64,000 nucleotides of DNA from Achatina immaculata (lineage: Eukaryota > Mollusca > Gastropoda > Stylommatophora > Achatinidae), in NCBI GenBank assembly GCA_009760885.1, contig CM019719.1, positions 22,980,084-23,044,083 of the forward strand, in the 5' to 3' direction. Positions 42,711-55,239 of this stretch are shown here, one piece after another. How positions within the stretch are numbered: position 1 is the first letter of the stretch; the number at the start of each line of letters is the position of its first letter. The notes beneath the pieces are model-generated. The model ran no database searches. It had not been told where the DNA came from and was given only the letters and a program-made list of their open reading frames with translations. The position numbers and the translations under genes were made by a program.

Positions 42711-43439
42711 ATGACAGGATTTTTAAAAAATAGAGTCAGAGAGCTTAGCTTTTTGGGTGGTGGGGTGGTTTCACTGGGTCTGTGTGTTTCATAGTCTGTG
42801 AAGTTTTTTTTTTTTTTTTGGAAGATGTTCTATTTTCAGTTGTGCTTCTTATCTTTTTTAAATGGGTGCGAAGACGCTATCTTATATAAAAACTGGCCAA
42901 GTACTTTAGACATGTTAACCATTTTGCTGCAGTGGATATGAAAGGATGTCTCAGTGTCATTCTACAGCACCGGAGTTGTAGACGTTTAAGGACGTTTTGT
43001 ATGTTGCGCATGTATGTGGTTCAAAGAAACTGTTAAAAGATTTATATATTTTTTTATTGTTTTCTGCTAGATTAGCAACTCATCTTTACTATTTTTTTTA
43101 TAGTTTTGGAAATCAGCCACCCATAGCTGAAATATCAGCGTCAGGACTGGCAAACCATTGCTGATCAAGACCCTGTCCAATCTCTCCGTTGGTATCCCCA
43201 GTAACAGGCCTAGACTGGTTAATGGGGCAGGGATGGCCATAGTCCCCATGGTGGTGGAGTCTCCTAAAGAAACTTTGTACATCTCCTGCTTGCTAGCTGC
43301 ACTCTGGGACTCGTGCCATAACCCATTCCCATGCCGTTGCAATGCTGTGTCTCGATATCTGTACAGCATCGACTGTGAAGAACACAAGGTCGCATTTCCA
43401 GGGAGATAGACAAGACAATAAATAAAAAAAACTAAGCGT

Positions 43440-43896
43440 AAAGACGAAAATCAGGATATTTAAGAGTAATGTTCTAAGTGTACTACTTGATGGAAGTGAA
43501 TGCTGGAAAATCACCAAAACCATAGAAAACAAGTTGAATTGTTTCCAGACTAAATGTTTACGAAGAATTAGAAAAATATTTTGGCCAAACACCATAAGAA
43601 ATAACATCTTGTTGGCAGAGATGCAGATGAAGCCACTGACGATAATTATTGAGGAAAGACGCTGGCGATGGTTGGGACATGTGCTCCGAATGACTGATAA
43701 CTCACTACCAAAACAGCACTAAGATGGACACCACAGGGGAACAGAAGTAATGGTAGACCAAAAGAGACATGGAGAAGAACAACAGAAAGGATGTTGAGCA
43801 ATAGAGGGCTCACCTGGGCAAGAGCAGAAAAAAAGCGAAGGACAGGCATTTGTGGAAAACCCTTGCGGAAGCCCCATGTGCCCTGGGCACTTAAGG

Positions 43897-43945
<49 letters not shown>
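43440..43945 (+). mobile_element. LINE 3' end with long (GA)n tail
   Basis: Encodes LLDGSECWKITKTIENKLNC, CLRRIRKIFWPNTIRNNI and RRWRWLGHVLRMTDNS, then a frameshift and ..GRPKETWRRT. It ends CTTAAGGTTCAGAGAG with about 24 GA repeats. Sister of the intron 2 insertion at 37945-38365. Confidence 0.87.
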
Positions 43946-43949
<4 letters not shown>

Positions 43950-44019
43950 CAATCTTTTTAAATACTTTGTTCCACTGATGGAGATTATATATTTTAAGTG
44001 CGTCACTTAATCCCTTCAT

Positions 44020-44165
44020 TACTCCCAGCCGTACTTTTAATCATTACTATCAGCCGTACTTTTAATCATTACTATCAGCCGTACTTTTAATCATTACTAT
44101 CAGCCGTACTTTTAATCATTACTATCAGCCGTACTTTTAATCATTACTATCAGCCTTATTTAATC
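44020..44165. repeat. Minisatellite, 25 bp x 6
   Basis: Units of CAGCCGTACTTTTAATCATT. Confidence 0.93.
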
Positions 44166-44314
44166 ACAGATAGGCAACCTTTGGTCCACGGCAACATTTT
44201 TTGTTGCCTCCAGCCAATCTAGATAGTTTCTTTAACAAAACCGTACAGTTTCCTTGAAACGTTAGTAATATTGATTTAACATTGTAGAATTATAATAGCC
44301 TAGCTTGATAACCT

Positions 44315-44645
44315 TAGTCACTCAGTCAGTCATTTGCATGTCCCTTGCGTAACTTTGCCTCTCTAACAGCTTTCCTGTAGGCCCTGCTACTGATGCATGC
44401 ATTTGCAGATTATCAACGATGTCTTGCACCCATCTTCGCATTGGTCGTCCTCTCTTTCTTTTTCCCATTATGTACCCTTCCAAGACGGTCTCCTACAAAT
44501 TCTCATGACGTTTAATGTGTCCAAAATACGAGTATTTAAGTTTTCTCTGTTTAATCCTCTTTACTAGCCAGTCTTCTTCAATATTACGTTCTTGTAGTAT
44601 GAATATATTTGTTCCTTTCTGTGTCCATGATATTTGAAGAACTGT
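44315..44645 (-). mobile_element. LINE 3' end
   Basis: Inverse of the 40080-40998 family: CATTTGCATGTCCCTTGCG, then CCTACTGATGCATGCATTTGC and CGTCCTCTCTTTCTTTTTCCC. Confidence 0.82.
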
Positions 44646-44833
44646 TCAAACTGTACAAGATGAAGTCTAATTTTTTTTTCTTACATTTTCTCATGCTGAT
44701 TTGTACGAAACTTAGCTTTGGGCTTACCCGAGATATGGCACTGCCTTAGCTGACTTTACATAACACCTGTTTGCTACATGAAGTTGTAATAAGCTTCTCA
44801 CATTGTTTCTGCGATGTATGTATTTGTATGCAG

Positions 44834-45009
44834 ATCAAACTCGCCGGTTCATCGATCACCCACGCAATCGCTTCTACGATCTCTGTCCCAGCCAGTTACC
44901 CAGTGCAAACGTCACCGGTCCAGAAGCCACCCACGCAATCGGTTTCATTAGTTCCCACACTCTGCTCTATTTCCAGTTCAAAGCATCCGAGCTTCATAAC
45001 ATTTATTAG
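44834..45009 (+). CDS. Exon-like ORF, possible terminal exon of an unknown gene
   Basis: After a plausible acceptor (TTTGTATGCAG|AT) the plus strand is open to a TAG at 45007-45009, reading QTRRFIDHPRNRFYDLCPSQ, LPSANVTGPEATHAIGFISS then HTLLYFQFKASELHNIY. Third positions are C-rich, unlike the AT-rich surroundings, and there is an NVT glycosylation sequon. I do not recognise the family and found no upstream exon between ZZEF1 and here, so it may be a fragment. A second open frame overlaps it. Confidence 0.4.
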
Positions 45010-45189
45010 ATTACCGCCCCTTGCCCGCTAACTTCACAGCGAGGCGTGAACAAAATATATTTGCAACATGTGGCACGGAAGTTGTTTGTCTCTAAATGCA
45101 TAAGATAATCTCAATAATATAATACAGGGCAGCGCGTTCTCTCTAATGTATTAATTACTTGATTCTGTATTTATAAAAGTAAAGTAAAG

Positions 45190-45385
45190 ATAGTCCCATA
45201 GCATTTCAAATGCCGTAGGGGGTGAAGCGTTAGAGACCTCATTATGCTGGGTCATCAGCGTATGAGGTAGGGTGACCAGTTCCTTTCCTCGCTGCCTTTA
45301 CTTCCCAGATTTTCTCTGGTACCCATTTTACGAGGCTGGGTCGACCTCAGGGCCGTATTGGTCGGAAAAAAAATCCCGCTCATCT
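45190..45385 (-). mobile_element. SINE, inverted
   Basis: Contains the body of the SINE family in inverse orientation: CCATAGCATTTCAAATGCCG, GGTACCCATTTTACGAGGCTGG and GTCGACCTCAGGGCC. Confidence 0.7.
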
Positions 45386-45559
45386 GTATTTATAACTAGT
45401 GTGAAATTAATACACAGACATACCTGGAGAGTTTGTTTTGGTCATGTCCCAATTCGGAGTTTCCGGGCGATTAAAATTTATTCACTTGCTCTAAGGGTCA
45501 GCCTCTTGATGGACTACACGACGACAGGGATCCATTTGATAACCGGCAAAATAACAAGA

Positions 45560-46385
45560 ATTTTTACTGTTTTAGGGCGCGGGAGTAGCGCAGCAGTCAG
45601 AGAGCAGTGGTTTCCATCAACAAGGGGGGGGGGGGAAGCCTCTATCTCGGCTCTAGTTGTGTACCAGTCGTATCAAAGGAAAATGGACACCCAGGAGTGG
45701 TGGAGCAACCACTACCCGAGCCCTGAGACTACACGCAGTAAGGGATCCGACCTATACCGTCTATGTCATGTTATAAAATTCATAAAACAGTAATCTGTGT
45801 TTGCATTCTTCCCCCCCCCCCCCGACCATCACTCTGACTCCGGGCCTCACTGTCCTATCGGGCCCCCAGGCTTCAGTCCTTTCAGCCTAATGGATTATCT
45901 GCTATGGGCTCCCAACACTTTGTTGCAGGTTAGCAGGCTGTGACCGACCCTAGAGAGCGAGGCCGTCATCTGAAACATTCATGGGTGATGATGCTATTTA
46001 CATTGCCTGAATGTATTGTTCTGCCCTGTTTTCTATGATTGTGGTTAACTGTACTGTATACATTCTGATAACTATGTAACAGTGCTACTCATGGCTTTGT
46101 CGCACTAACTGCTTGACTGTGCTGAGCTATATAAGGATATAAGAATCGGGAATTCCGGGGGGGGGGGGGGGTCCCCACATTCTTTATCGCAGTTCTTGGT
46201 CTGCTCTGCAAGATCATTAAAACTTTCACTTTTGGTACCAGCAGATTTTTTTTTTGTTTTTCTCATAATTTTTTGTCCTGTTATTTAGTATAAGCCTAAT
46301 AGATTTTTTTTTAAAACGTAGTTTGAAAAATTCAGACTAATTAGGCAAAGTATTAGGTTTGAAAATATTTTGAGATATGTTATCT
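45560..46385. other. Unassigned sequence with G/C homopolymers
   Basis: Contains poly-G at about 45626 and 46158 and poly-C at about 45811. The higher GC of 45600-45990 suggests an old repeat or gene remnant, but nothing was identified. Confidence 0.3.
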
Positions 46386-46394
46386 CGCTGGTAT

Positions 46395-46925
46395 TATATA
46401 GTGGGATCATATGTACCATTGGGAAGCGAAATTAAAAACTGGAACATATTGTCTCGATGGTACCGAAAGGGCTATGACCTTGTTTCGTTGGTACGGAAAG
46501 TGCTGTGACGTATTGCTTCGTTGGTATCTAAATGGCTGTAACGTATTGTTCCGTTGAAACTGAAAGCTATGACGTATTGCTCCGTTGATACTTAAAGAGC
46601 TATGACGTATTGCTTCGTTGGTACCTAAATGGCTGTTACGTATTGTTCCATTGATACCGAAAGTGCTATGACATATTGTTCCGTTGGTATCTAAATGGGT
46701 ATGACATATTGTTCCGCTGATACCGAAAGGGCAATGACTATTGTCCCATTGATACAGAAAGGGATATGATGTATTGCCCCGTTGGCACATAAAGGACTAT
46801 GACATACTGTCTCCTTGGTACAGAAAGGGATTATCCTGTTGGTACAGTAACGGCTATGACATATTGTCGCGTTGGCACAGAAAGGGCTATGACATATTGT
46901 CCACTTTGTACCGAAAGAGTAATTA
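46395..46925. repeat. Degenerate minisatellite, about 42 bp x 12
   Basis: Units of GCTATGACGTATTGCTTCGT then TGGTACCGAAAG, strongly diverged. Confidence 0.85.
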
Positions 46926-47644
46926 AGTTAACAGGTAGCGTCTGTTGGCATTACTTATTAATGGTAGCCTAAATACAGCATTGCCCAAATATTGGATCAG
47001 TATACACCTGTAACTAATGAGTGTGGGAGATATGGCTGCACCGAAGACATATCCCACCACGATGACATAATGCGTACATATGGTGCTTTACATACATGCA
47101 TGTCCTTACCCTCTTAATCAGTGTAAAGTCTGCCAAGTTTCACCAACCAGGCCCTTATTTCACAGTATGGGTTTAAGTATTGTATTGTACCTTTTGAATA
47201 CGACGAAAATTATTTAACTTTCCGGCTCTCTCGTTTTTCGTTATTTCTCTTTTCACACATCAACAGATTTAGTAATTTTAAAAAAAATGTTTGTGAACTA
47301 CATGCCTTTATAGGTCTTTCCCATTCTTCTGTTAACTTTCATTTCACATTTCCCATCCTCGGATAGTATGGGATCCATTCATACGAAATTTGTTCATTGT
47401 TCCGAAGTTTTTATATTCATAGTCAATTTTTAAATTATGTATTTCTTATCATATGTGAAAATTTTTTATTAAACAATGAGTTTTGGAATTGCAATTATGT
47501 TTGAAAGTTTCCTTAACAAATTAATCAGACTGTTAAAAAAACATTATCTAAAGTATGAAAGAAACCGATAATTCATTCTTTTTTTAATATTTTTTTTTTT
47601 GGTTTTTTTTTATATGTAACATGGAAAAACAAGAGTACCAGGGA

Positions 47645-50480
47645 ATCATCATTATCATCATCAGGTGCCGTGCCGACTGGCGTTGGCTATTATACTTCTC
47701 CAGAGTACACGATCCTTCATGCAGGCCATCAGTTCAGCTGGTGATCTCCTCTCACACCATCCCGTCAGACTGTCCAGTATCATTTCTCTTGGTCTTCCTC
47801 TTGATCTTCTTCCTTCTATTTTTCCTGTTGTTATAATATTTTCAATCCCCCCTCTTCTCATTGCATGTCCTATGAAAGTACATTGTCTCTTTCTTATCTT
47901 TTTGACAAGGTTTTTTTGTCTCTCCAGCTCTTCTCATACATTCTTCATTAGTTATTTTTGCTGTCCAGGGGATTCGCAACATTCTTCTAATAAACCACAT
48001 TTCTGCTGCTTCCAATGATTTTTGTGCAGACTTGCCTATTGTCCATGATTCACTTCCATATAACAAGATAGGTTCAATATAGCATTTTATGACTCGTTTT
48101 CTAACATTCATTGATAAAGTTGTGTTAGCTAATATGTTTCTCATTCTCTGAAATGCAGTCTTTGCTTGGCCTATTCTGTTCCTAATTTCTGTACAGCATT
48201 TCCCATCTGAAGTTATTACTGTTCCAAGGTATTTGAATTTCTGCACCTGCTTTAGAATAGTTCCGTTTAATTTAATACTGCATGTTGGTGGATTCTGTTT
48301 CTTAGATATAACCATAGCCTCTGTCTTTTTGATGTTCAAAGTAAGGCCTTTCTGTTCACTTTCTTTGGTGACTTTATCCAAGAGATTTTGCAGGTCTTGT
48401 TGGTTCTCAGCTATCAGAACTGTGTCGTCAGCATACCGAAGGTTGTTAATATTGTATTCTCCAATTTTTATGCCTGGTTCTGTGATGACCGTTCTTAGAA
48501 TATTCTCGCTATACAGAGAAAAAAGGTCTGGAGATAGTACATATCCTTATCGCACCCTTTGTTTTATAGGTTGATATTTTCCAATTCTATTTTCAACTCG
48601 AACTGCTGCTTCTTGCTGCCAGTATAGATGTTTTACAATCCTCAGGTCTTTGCCGTCTATATTGATGTCTTCAAGCATTTTAATAATTTCATTATGTTTC
48701 ACCTTGTCAAATGCCTTGGTGTAATCAATGAAGCATAAGTAGAGATATTTATGTACTTCTAAAGCTCTTTCTGTTAGTGTTCGTAAAGCATAAATGGCAT
48801 TGTGTGTTCCCTTTCCTTCAACAAATCCAAACTGTTCATCTGCTATTTCCATTTTTATCTTTTTCCTTGTTCTTTTCATAATTATTCTCAGAAGTAGCTT
48901 CGTTATGTGAAATGAGAGGCTGATAGTCCGGTGGTCGTCACATTCCTTTGCACCTGGTTTCTTTGGTAGTGCTATAAACGTGGATTTAATCAGGTCACTG
49001 GGAATATAACCACTGTTGTAAATATCATTCAGTAACTTGGTTATTATTTTTATTCCTGTCTCCTCTAGTGCCTCTATTTCTTCTATTGTTATATTATCAG
49101 GCCCAGTCGTTTTTCCTTTCTTCGTGTGTTTGATGGCATCTATGATTTCATCTTCAAGTATTGGTGGTCCATCACAGTGTTCAGTATCTGGTGTTAATTC
49201 TGGTCTTTCTCCTCCATATAACTCACCGATATACTCTGTCCACCTGTCCACAATGTCTTCTTTTCCCATTAATATTTTACCTTCTTTCGATTTCAGGCAT
49301 CCTGTGGTATATTTTGTTTTCCTGCCTGTGAGTTCATTAATTCGTTTGTGCATGTTTTTGTTGTCTTTATTATGAGAGTCCTCTATCTGTCTGCACTGTT
49401 CATTTAACCACACTTCTTTTGCTTCTCTGCATTTACGTCTTATTTCTTTATTTATCTTGCTATATTTTTACTCGTTATTTTTACTCCTCTTGTCCATCAG
49501 TCCTAAGATGTCGTCTGTCATCCATTTATTTTAAGAGGCTTCTTTTTTTGGTGGTATTATCTCCTTAACAGTTTGGTGGATATAATCTCTTAACATTTCC
49601 CATTGTTCATCTATACTATTTATCTTTGCTATTGCATTGTATCTATTTGTTATAATAACTGTGTATTGTTCTCGCAGTTCTTGGTCATTTTTAAGAAGTT
49701 CTGTATTCAGTTTGATGTTTCTCACTTTTCTGCCTGCTTTCTTTAGCTTTATTCTAACTTTTCCGCAGAGTGGATCATGGTCACTATTGCAGTCAGCTCC
49801 TGGCATGGTTTTTGTTTTCAGTAATGCATTGCGGAATCGTTTGTTGATTAATATGTAGTCTATCTGGTTAAAAGTCTTTTTGTCTGGGCTGCACCACGTT
49901 GCCAGTCTTCAAGGATGTTGTTTAAACCAGGTGTTTCCTACAACCATGCTGTGTATTCTTGCCCATTCAATTAATTTATAACCTCTGTCATTCCTCTCTC
50001 CCAGTCCATAGTCACCAACGATGTCTGAAGTTCTTCCTTTACCAACTTTGGCATTAAAATCTCCCATGACTATGGTAACTTCATGTGACTTTGTGTGTTT
50101 TAATGCTGTCTGTATGCCATTATAAAATAGCTGTACATCTTCTTCAGAACTTTCAGATGTTGGAGCTTACACTTGTATAATATTTATGTTTATTGGTCGT
50201 CCTTTCAGTTGGGCTAGCAGGACTCGGTCCGAGATATTGAAATATCCTACAATTGTCCTTGCCGTTTGTTCGTCAAATATAACTCCTACTCCTCGTTCAT
50301 GTTTCTCACTTCCTGAATATATTATTGTATATTTATCTGAGTTTATCTTCCTTGCTCCTGTCCATCTAACTTCACTCATTCCTAATATGTTGATCTTCAT
50401 CCTTTCCATTTCCACCTTTACATTTTCTAATTTTCCAGTACCAGGGAAGTAACATTTAAAAAGAAAGCTGATGAAGCGAA
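47645..50480 (-). mobile_element. Longest LINE copy: endonuclease, RT and C-terminus, broken
   Basis: Read from 50480 down: endonuclease (MKINILGMSEVRWTG; GVGVIFDEQTARTIVGYF; the SDH motif as NSDHDPL near 49785), then reverse transcriptase (GKTTGPDNITIEEI; KSTFIALPKKPGAKECDDHR; IDYTKAFDKVKH; YADDTVLIAENQQD at about 48400-48440), then FKYLGTVITSDGKC, LLYGSESWTIGKS and GRRSRGRPREM ending ..ASRHGT with a (TGA)n tail. Stops and frameshifts interrupt it (for example TAA near 48548 in the place of a Gln). Such ORFs are typical of APE-type non-LTR elements; the exact clade is not assigned. Confidence 0.93.
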
Positions 50481-50484
50481 ACAA

Positions 50485-51060
50485 AACAGTCGAACGTAGA
50501 TAACATAGATTCTACAGAAGGTTAGTATTTTTAATGATTTGGAAAGGATTAACTTTTTAAGGGGCTGACAAATGATTGTTCTGGTGGGGTTGACTCAACA
50601 AACAGAACAAAACAAAACAAAAAGCGAGGAGAAGAAAAGGAGGAATATAAATGAGAGGTAAAGACGAAAACCTTTCCCTTTTGTCCATCCCAAAAAATGC
50701 GGGAAATACAGGATAACGTCCTCTTTTTTTGACTGTGAACCATATGCCTGCACAAACAATGACAAGCCCATGCTTCCATTAAATAATAAAAAAAAAGATC
50801 TGATCACATGTCACGTTCGCTTTCTCCCAGGGAGTCTTTTCCCGTCCGCTCTTTCAAAACCCAGGCAGACACACTTATCATAAAAAAGGAACGCGTTCCA
50901 AACAGGGCAAAGCTGGAAGCTACCCGGACAATCACGCTTGAGCTTAATTACTATAATTAACTTGAACTTCCCATTGGTAGGTTCCTACGAGGTAAAGGTG
51001 GTCGCATTGTAAGATGGCACGTGACGATGGTAGAAATACGGAAGACCGTTTAATGAAGTC
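50485..51060. other. Intergenic, nothing recognised
   Basis: Moderately AT-rich with no coding or repeat signal that I can support. Confidence 0.4.
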
Positions 51061-51415
51061 TTTTATGTTTTCCCAGTGAAGTTCTTTTCTTCTTAGATTT
51101 GTATTTTTAAAATGTTGAAGGGGGTTTTCTTTCTGGTCAAAAGTATACTTCAAAAAATGTTAAAATGTTAAAAGGTTTTCTTTCTTCTCGGTTTTATACT
51201 TAAATAATATAAAAAGGTTAAAAGGTTTCCTTTCTTACCTAATTTATACTTTAAAACGGTCAAATGTTAAAGAGGTTTCTTTCTTGTTAAATTTATGCCT
51301 AAAATGTTAAAAGGTTTAATTCTTACCAAATTTGTATTTTCAAAATATTCGAGAATTTTCTTTCTTCTCAAATTTACACATAAATAATTGTTTTATAATG
51401 TTAAAAGGTTATCAC
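51060..51415. repeat. Degenerate tandem repeat, about 60 bp x 6
   Basis: Units of AAAATGTTAAAAGGTTTTCT followed by TTCTT and a T-rich part, diverged. Confidence 0.75.
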
Positions 51416-51899
51416 TCCAGCACAGAGGACAGCCACAGGTACTTCTGTCTCATCCGCTGAAGGAGGATCATCTCAGAGTGCGAACTCCGTAGCGCCGGCT
51501 TGAATACTGTCGAGAAGAAGCAGTGGAGGGACAGGGAGGAATGAATCAACACCATCAACAGGAGTGGCTGAGTGGACTTCGACGACATCATGTTAATGTT
51601 TTTCTAAGTTATCTCTGAATGTATAACAGCCTATTGTTGAGTGAAAGAGTTATCAACTATGATTTCTCGCCCCTGTAGGTAATAATACCTTGATTAAATC
51701 ATTTCAGAAGAAGGATTGCTTCTTCATCTTTCCATCGAATAGGTCCCAGGGGATTTCTTTAAACAAAAACAATGTTATCATCTGTTTAATGATTGCCATT
51801 TAGATGATTCACGGATCGAGTATTAAAATTACGTGGAGCCTTGCGCGGGTAACTTATGTGTCTCTGACACGGAAATGTAGGGAGAAAACTTTTAATGTT

Positions 51900-51906
51900 C
51901 TCTGCC

Positions 51907-51950
<44 letters not shown>
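51900..51950. repeat. (CT)n microsatellite
   Basis: About 20 CT dinucleotides with few interruptions. Confidence 0.95.
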
Positions 51951-51953
<3 letters not shown>

Positions 51954-52059
51954 CTCACATACATACACATAGGCACATAACATATGTGTTTTCTTGTTAT
52001 ATTACTTACCTCTCATGTAGATCATTATCTCATATTTGTGAATGTAAAATTTTCGTTTT

Positions 52060-52345
52060 ACATTCTTTAATGTGGTCTATGTGTTTTACGTTTTTCTTCT
52101 TCTTCTTCTTCTTCTTCTTCGTACGTCTGTCTATATCTGTGGTCCTGCTGTTGGATAAATTTCACTGTTTTTTGTAATTCATGTATGGAACCGTAGAGCT
52201 TATCTTCTTTCGTGGTTTCACTGGGCCAGTAAATACTTCTCAGTGTCTCGTAGTTAGTGCAATTTTGGAGGATATGTTCCACATTTTGGGGCACCTGGTC
52301 ACATGTACAAAGAGTAGTAGTACCAACCTGAAACTTTGTATACAT
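52060..52345 (-). mobile_element. LINE C-terminal fragment with (GAA)n tail
   Basis: The minus strand reads CTCDQVPQNVEHILQNC, YETLRSIYWPSETTKEDKLY and ELQKTVKFIQQ, then a (GAA)n run. The C-rich C.C....EHIL..C pattern is typical of the C-terminus of RNase-H-type LINE ORF2 proteins. Confidence 0.75.
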
Positions 52346-52704
52346 ATGACTTCGGAGTCAGCTTGTCCTGTTCGGAGACGGAAAATGGTGATTTGTTCCT
52401 TCCTCTTTAGCATGTGATAGTCATCATGTAGTAGTGTTCTTTATGTTTTATATTATTTGATATGTTCTTTATGTTTTACATTCGTTGATATGTTCTTTAT
52501 GTGATTTTTATACTTGTACTAAATCAAATATGTGATAAGAGTGAAAGATGAGTGACAAAGGCAGACTATCCGACGGGTCTGCATGCACCTTTCTTCACCC
52601 TTCGAACATAAAGATCGTTGGTTCATTCGTTTCTTCTCTCTTTCTCTCTCTCTCCTCGTGTTGCCTGCTCACCTTCTCCTCTAGAATAGCTAAATATGTG
52701 TTTT

Positions 52705-53010
52705 GCATCATCATCATCATCATCATCATCACCTTTCACTCTCTTGAGAGCATAGGCCACGGATATAGGCTCTCTAGTCATCCCTGTTCTTGGAATTATT
52801 CTCTGCTTCCTTCCATGTGTATCCCTTGTCTCTGAGTACTGTCATAATTTCTCTTCTCCAAGTAAGCCTAGGTCTTCCTCGTTTTCTGTTTCCTTGAGGA
52901 TTCAATGTTAATGCCTGTCTTGCTATGCTGGTGTCGGGTTTTCTCAGAGTGTGGCCAATACACTTCCACTTCCTAGACATGCTTGTGTTTTGCATAGTCA
53001 ATCAAAAATT
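52705..53010 (-). mobile_element. LINE 3' end with (ATG)n tail
   Basis: The minus strand encodes KWKCIGHTLRKPDTSIARQA, LTLNPQGNRKRGRPRLTWRR and RDKGYTWKEAENNSKNRDDW, then a (GAT)n tail at 52708-52732. Confidence 0.82.
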
Positions 53011-53234
53011 GTGAGTCTTTCTCATTTCACTTTCAGCTGATTGAGAACTCACGCTGAGAGCCTCTGAAAAGATGCGAAGTGACAAAAATCATACTAGGCA
53101 CGAATATGACTGACCTAAGAAATGGACCAAAATCAAAATAATATATTTCTGTGAAAGTTTTCGAAACCCATAATTTACGATCGCTTTCACCTTTTTTTTC
53201 TACCAGCAAATTTTGACCGGTCATCTTTGTATAG

Positions 53235-53402
53235 AAAGTCATCTGTGTATAAGAAAGTCATCTTTCCAAAAGGTCATCTGTGCATGGAAATTCATCTGTG
53301 TCTAGAAGGTCATCTTTGCATAGAAAGTCATCTGTGTATAAGAAAGTCATCTGTCCAAAAGGTCATCTGTGCATGGAAATGCATCTGTGTCTAGAAGGTC
53401 AT
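53235..53402. repeat. Tandem repeat, about 85 bp x 2
   Basis: Two copies of a block made of smaller AAGTCATCTGTGTATAAGAA and AAGGTCATCTGTGCATGGAA pieces. Confidence 0.85.
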
Positions 53403-54004
53403 GACAGTTGACCAAGGCTCTGTCGTTTATGTTAGTGATGCTTTAGTTATATTTGAAGAAAAACTTACGGGGAAAAACAAAGTAAAATCCAGTTATCTCA
53501 TTGGGTATAGCTAATGTGTCTCGTGACTCTCCGAATAGTGAAGACTAGCTAATCTTGCTTGAACCGACTTTGGGACTTTTTAAGCAAGGCGCTAGAACTC
53601 AGTCCCAACCCAAACAATATTGCTCTGTCGCGTCACACCATAGCAGCCCAAGCATGCGGTTCCAGACAGGGGCGTTCTGAGAGGGCGGCGAAGGTGGGCG
53701 ACTGTCCCAGGGGCGCCGGATTAAGGGATGTGCCAAAGCCAAGCATTTTGTTGTTGTTGTTGTTGGTATATTAGCTTTGCTATTTCTCCGTAAACTGTTA
53801 TAAATAACTACATAAGAAATAATGCATGCGTTTTTTTTAACTCTTGCGTGAAGGGGGGCAAAATTGTCTGGCCCGCCCAAGGTGCCAACAGCTATTGATA
53901 CATCACTAGTTAGAGGAAGATAATTGAAGAGAACGACGTATCCAAGCAAAGGAATATGTTTTTTTAAAATTATATGACGGGCTTTCCATTATTCTTGTAT
54001 CTTA

Positions 54005-54510
54005 CATTCTTCACGTGCCGTTAAAAGCCACATAGGGCTCGCATGCTAGTTTGCCAAGTTTTCGTGTTTTCGGCGAGCTTTTCAACTTCATCAAGAGATT
54101 TTATGTCTACTAATTTGGCTTCGCTTAACAATGTCCTCTTAAGAGTTTTACGTGGTCGATCTCTGCTTCTTCGGCCTGGTGTGTTCTATTTGATAGCTTG
54201 TTCTGGGATTCTCTGATTGTTTCTTCTCATCACGTGACCGATATATGTCCATCTCCTTTTTTTTTTTTGATCACCCATGAGACAGGTTACTGTTCACGCA
54301 TCTGTCTTATCTCTGCGTTGTTCTTGAATCGTTGCACTTTATACCAAGTGTTTTCCTTAGGCATTTGTTTTCAAAAGAGTCTAAATTGTTGTCTGTTTCT
54401 TTAGTTGTTATTATTCCATTACTCCTCATCCTACATCTTACATCCTTCTCGTACTGTTAAACATCACGCAAGGCTCACATGGTAGTTCGCCAAGTTTATT
54501 CCATTACTGC
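54005..54510 (-). mobile_element. LINE 3' ends (two overlapping fragments)
   Basis: 54005-54410 is an inverse copy of the 22714 family (GCCAAGTTTTCGTG, GGCGAGCTTTTCAACTTCAT, GTCCTCTTAAGAG). 54425-54500 repeats the terminal part (GTTAAACATCACGCAAGGCT). Confidence 0.8.
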
Positions 54511-54834
54511 ACTTGCAATATTAATGAGTTTGAAACAATTTAGTCATTCTTTCAGACTACTATGTAGTAAGATTTGATCAAGGTGGAGACATACACGGAC
54601 ATTCTCTGCTATCGAATAAATGTTCTACTTGGCTCGCAGTTGCTGGCTGCACTCAAGTTCTTGAGTTGAAAGCACTTTGAAAAGAACAGTAAGTCCTCTG
54701 TTTCTTCTATAAGGGGACGTAAGAGATTTCCTGATTAAGCTGTCACGTAGAACAAAGCATGTGCGTAGAACTGGGGACAGATGACATGCGTTCACACTTA
54801 GTCATCAACAGCCTTCATGAGAACGTTATAGTCC

Positions 54835-54942
54835 TACACTCACTCACTCACTCACTCACTAACTCACTCACTCACTCACTCACTCACTCACCCACACTCA
54901 CTCACTCACTCACTCACTCACACTCACTCACTCACTTTAACC
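54835..54942. repeat. (CACT)n microsatellite
   Basis: About 25 ACTC tetranucleotides with a few variants. Confidence 0.97.
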
Positions 54943-55239
54943 AACCAGCTCCTTCCTAACAATAGAGTAAAGCGAATTCCTCCTCTCATCATCATACTCC
55001 TTCACTTACAATCCTGTCCATCTTTTTATATACACTGTACAGAAATCTTTTTGTGTTTGTAGAAAGCTGTTTTCGCCATTATTAACTTCAGATTTCAACA
55101 AAGCACTTTGTTTGCCCACATTTTGTTGATATTGTTTGCCTACACATTGTTGATATTCTTTGTCACACATTGTTGTTATAGTCTGAAAGTAATTTAATTC
55201 GCTGGCTTATTTCAGTGTATGTTCGTCGTATTGTATTTC

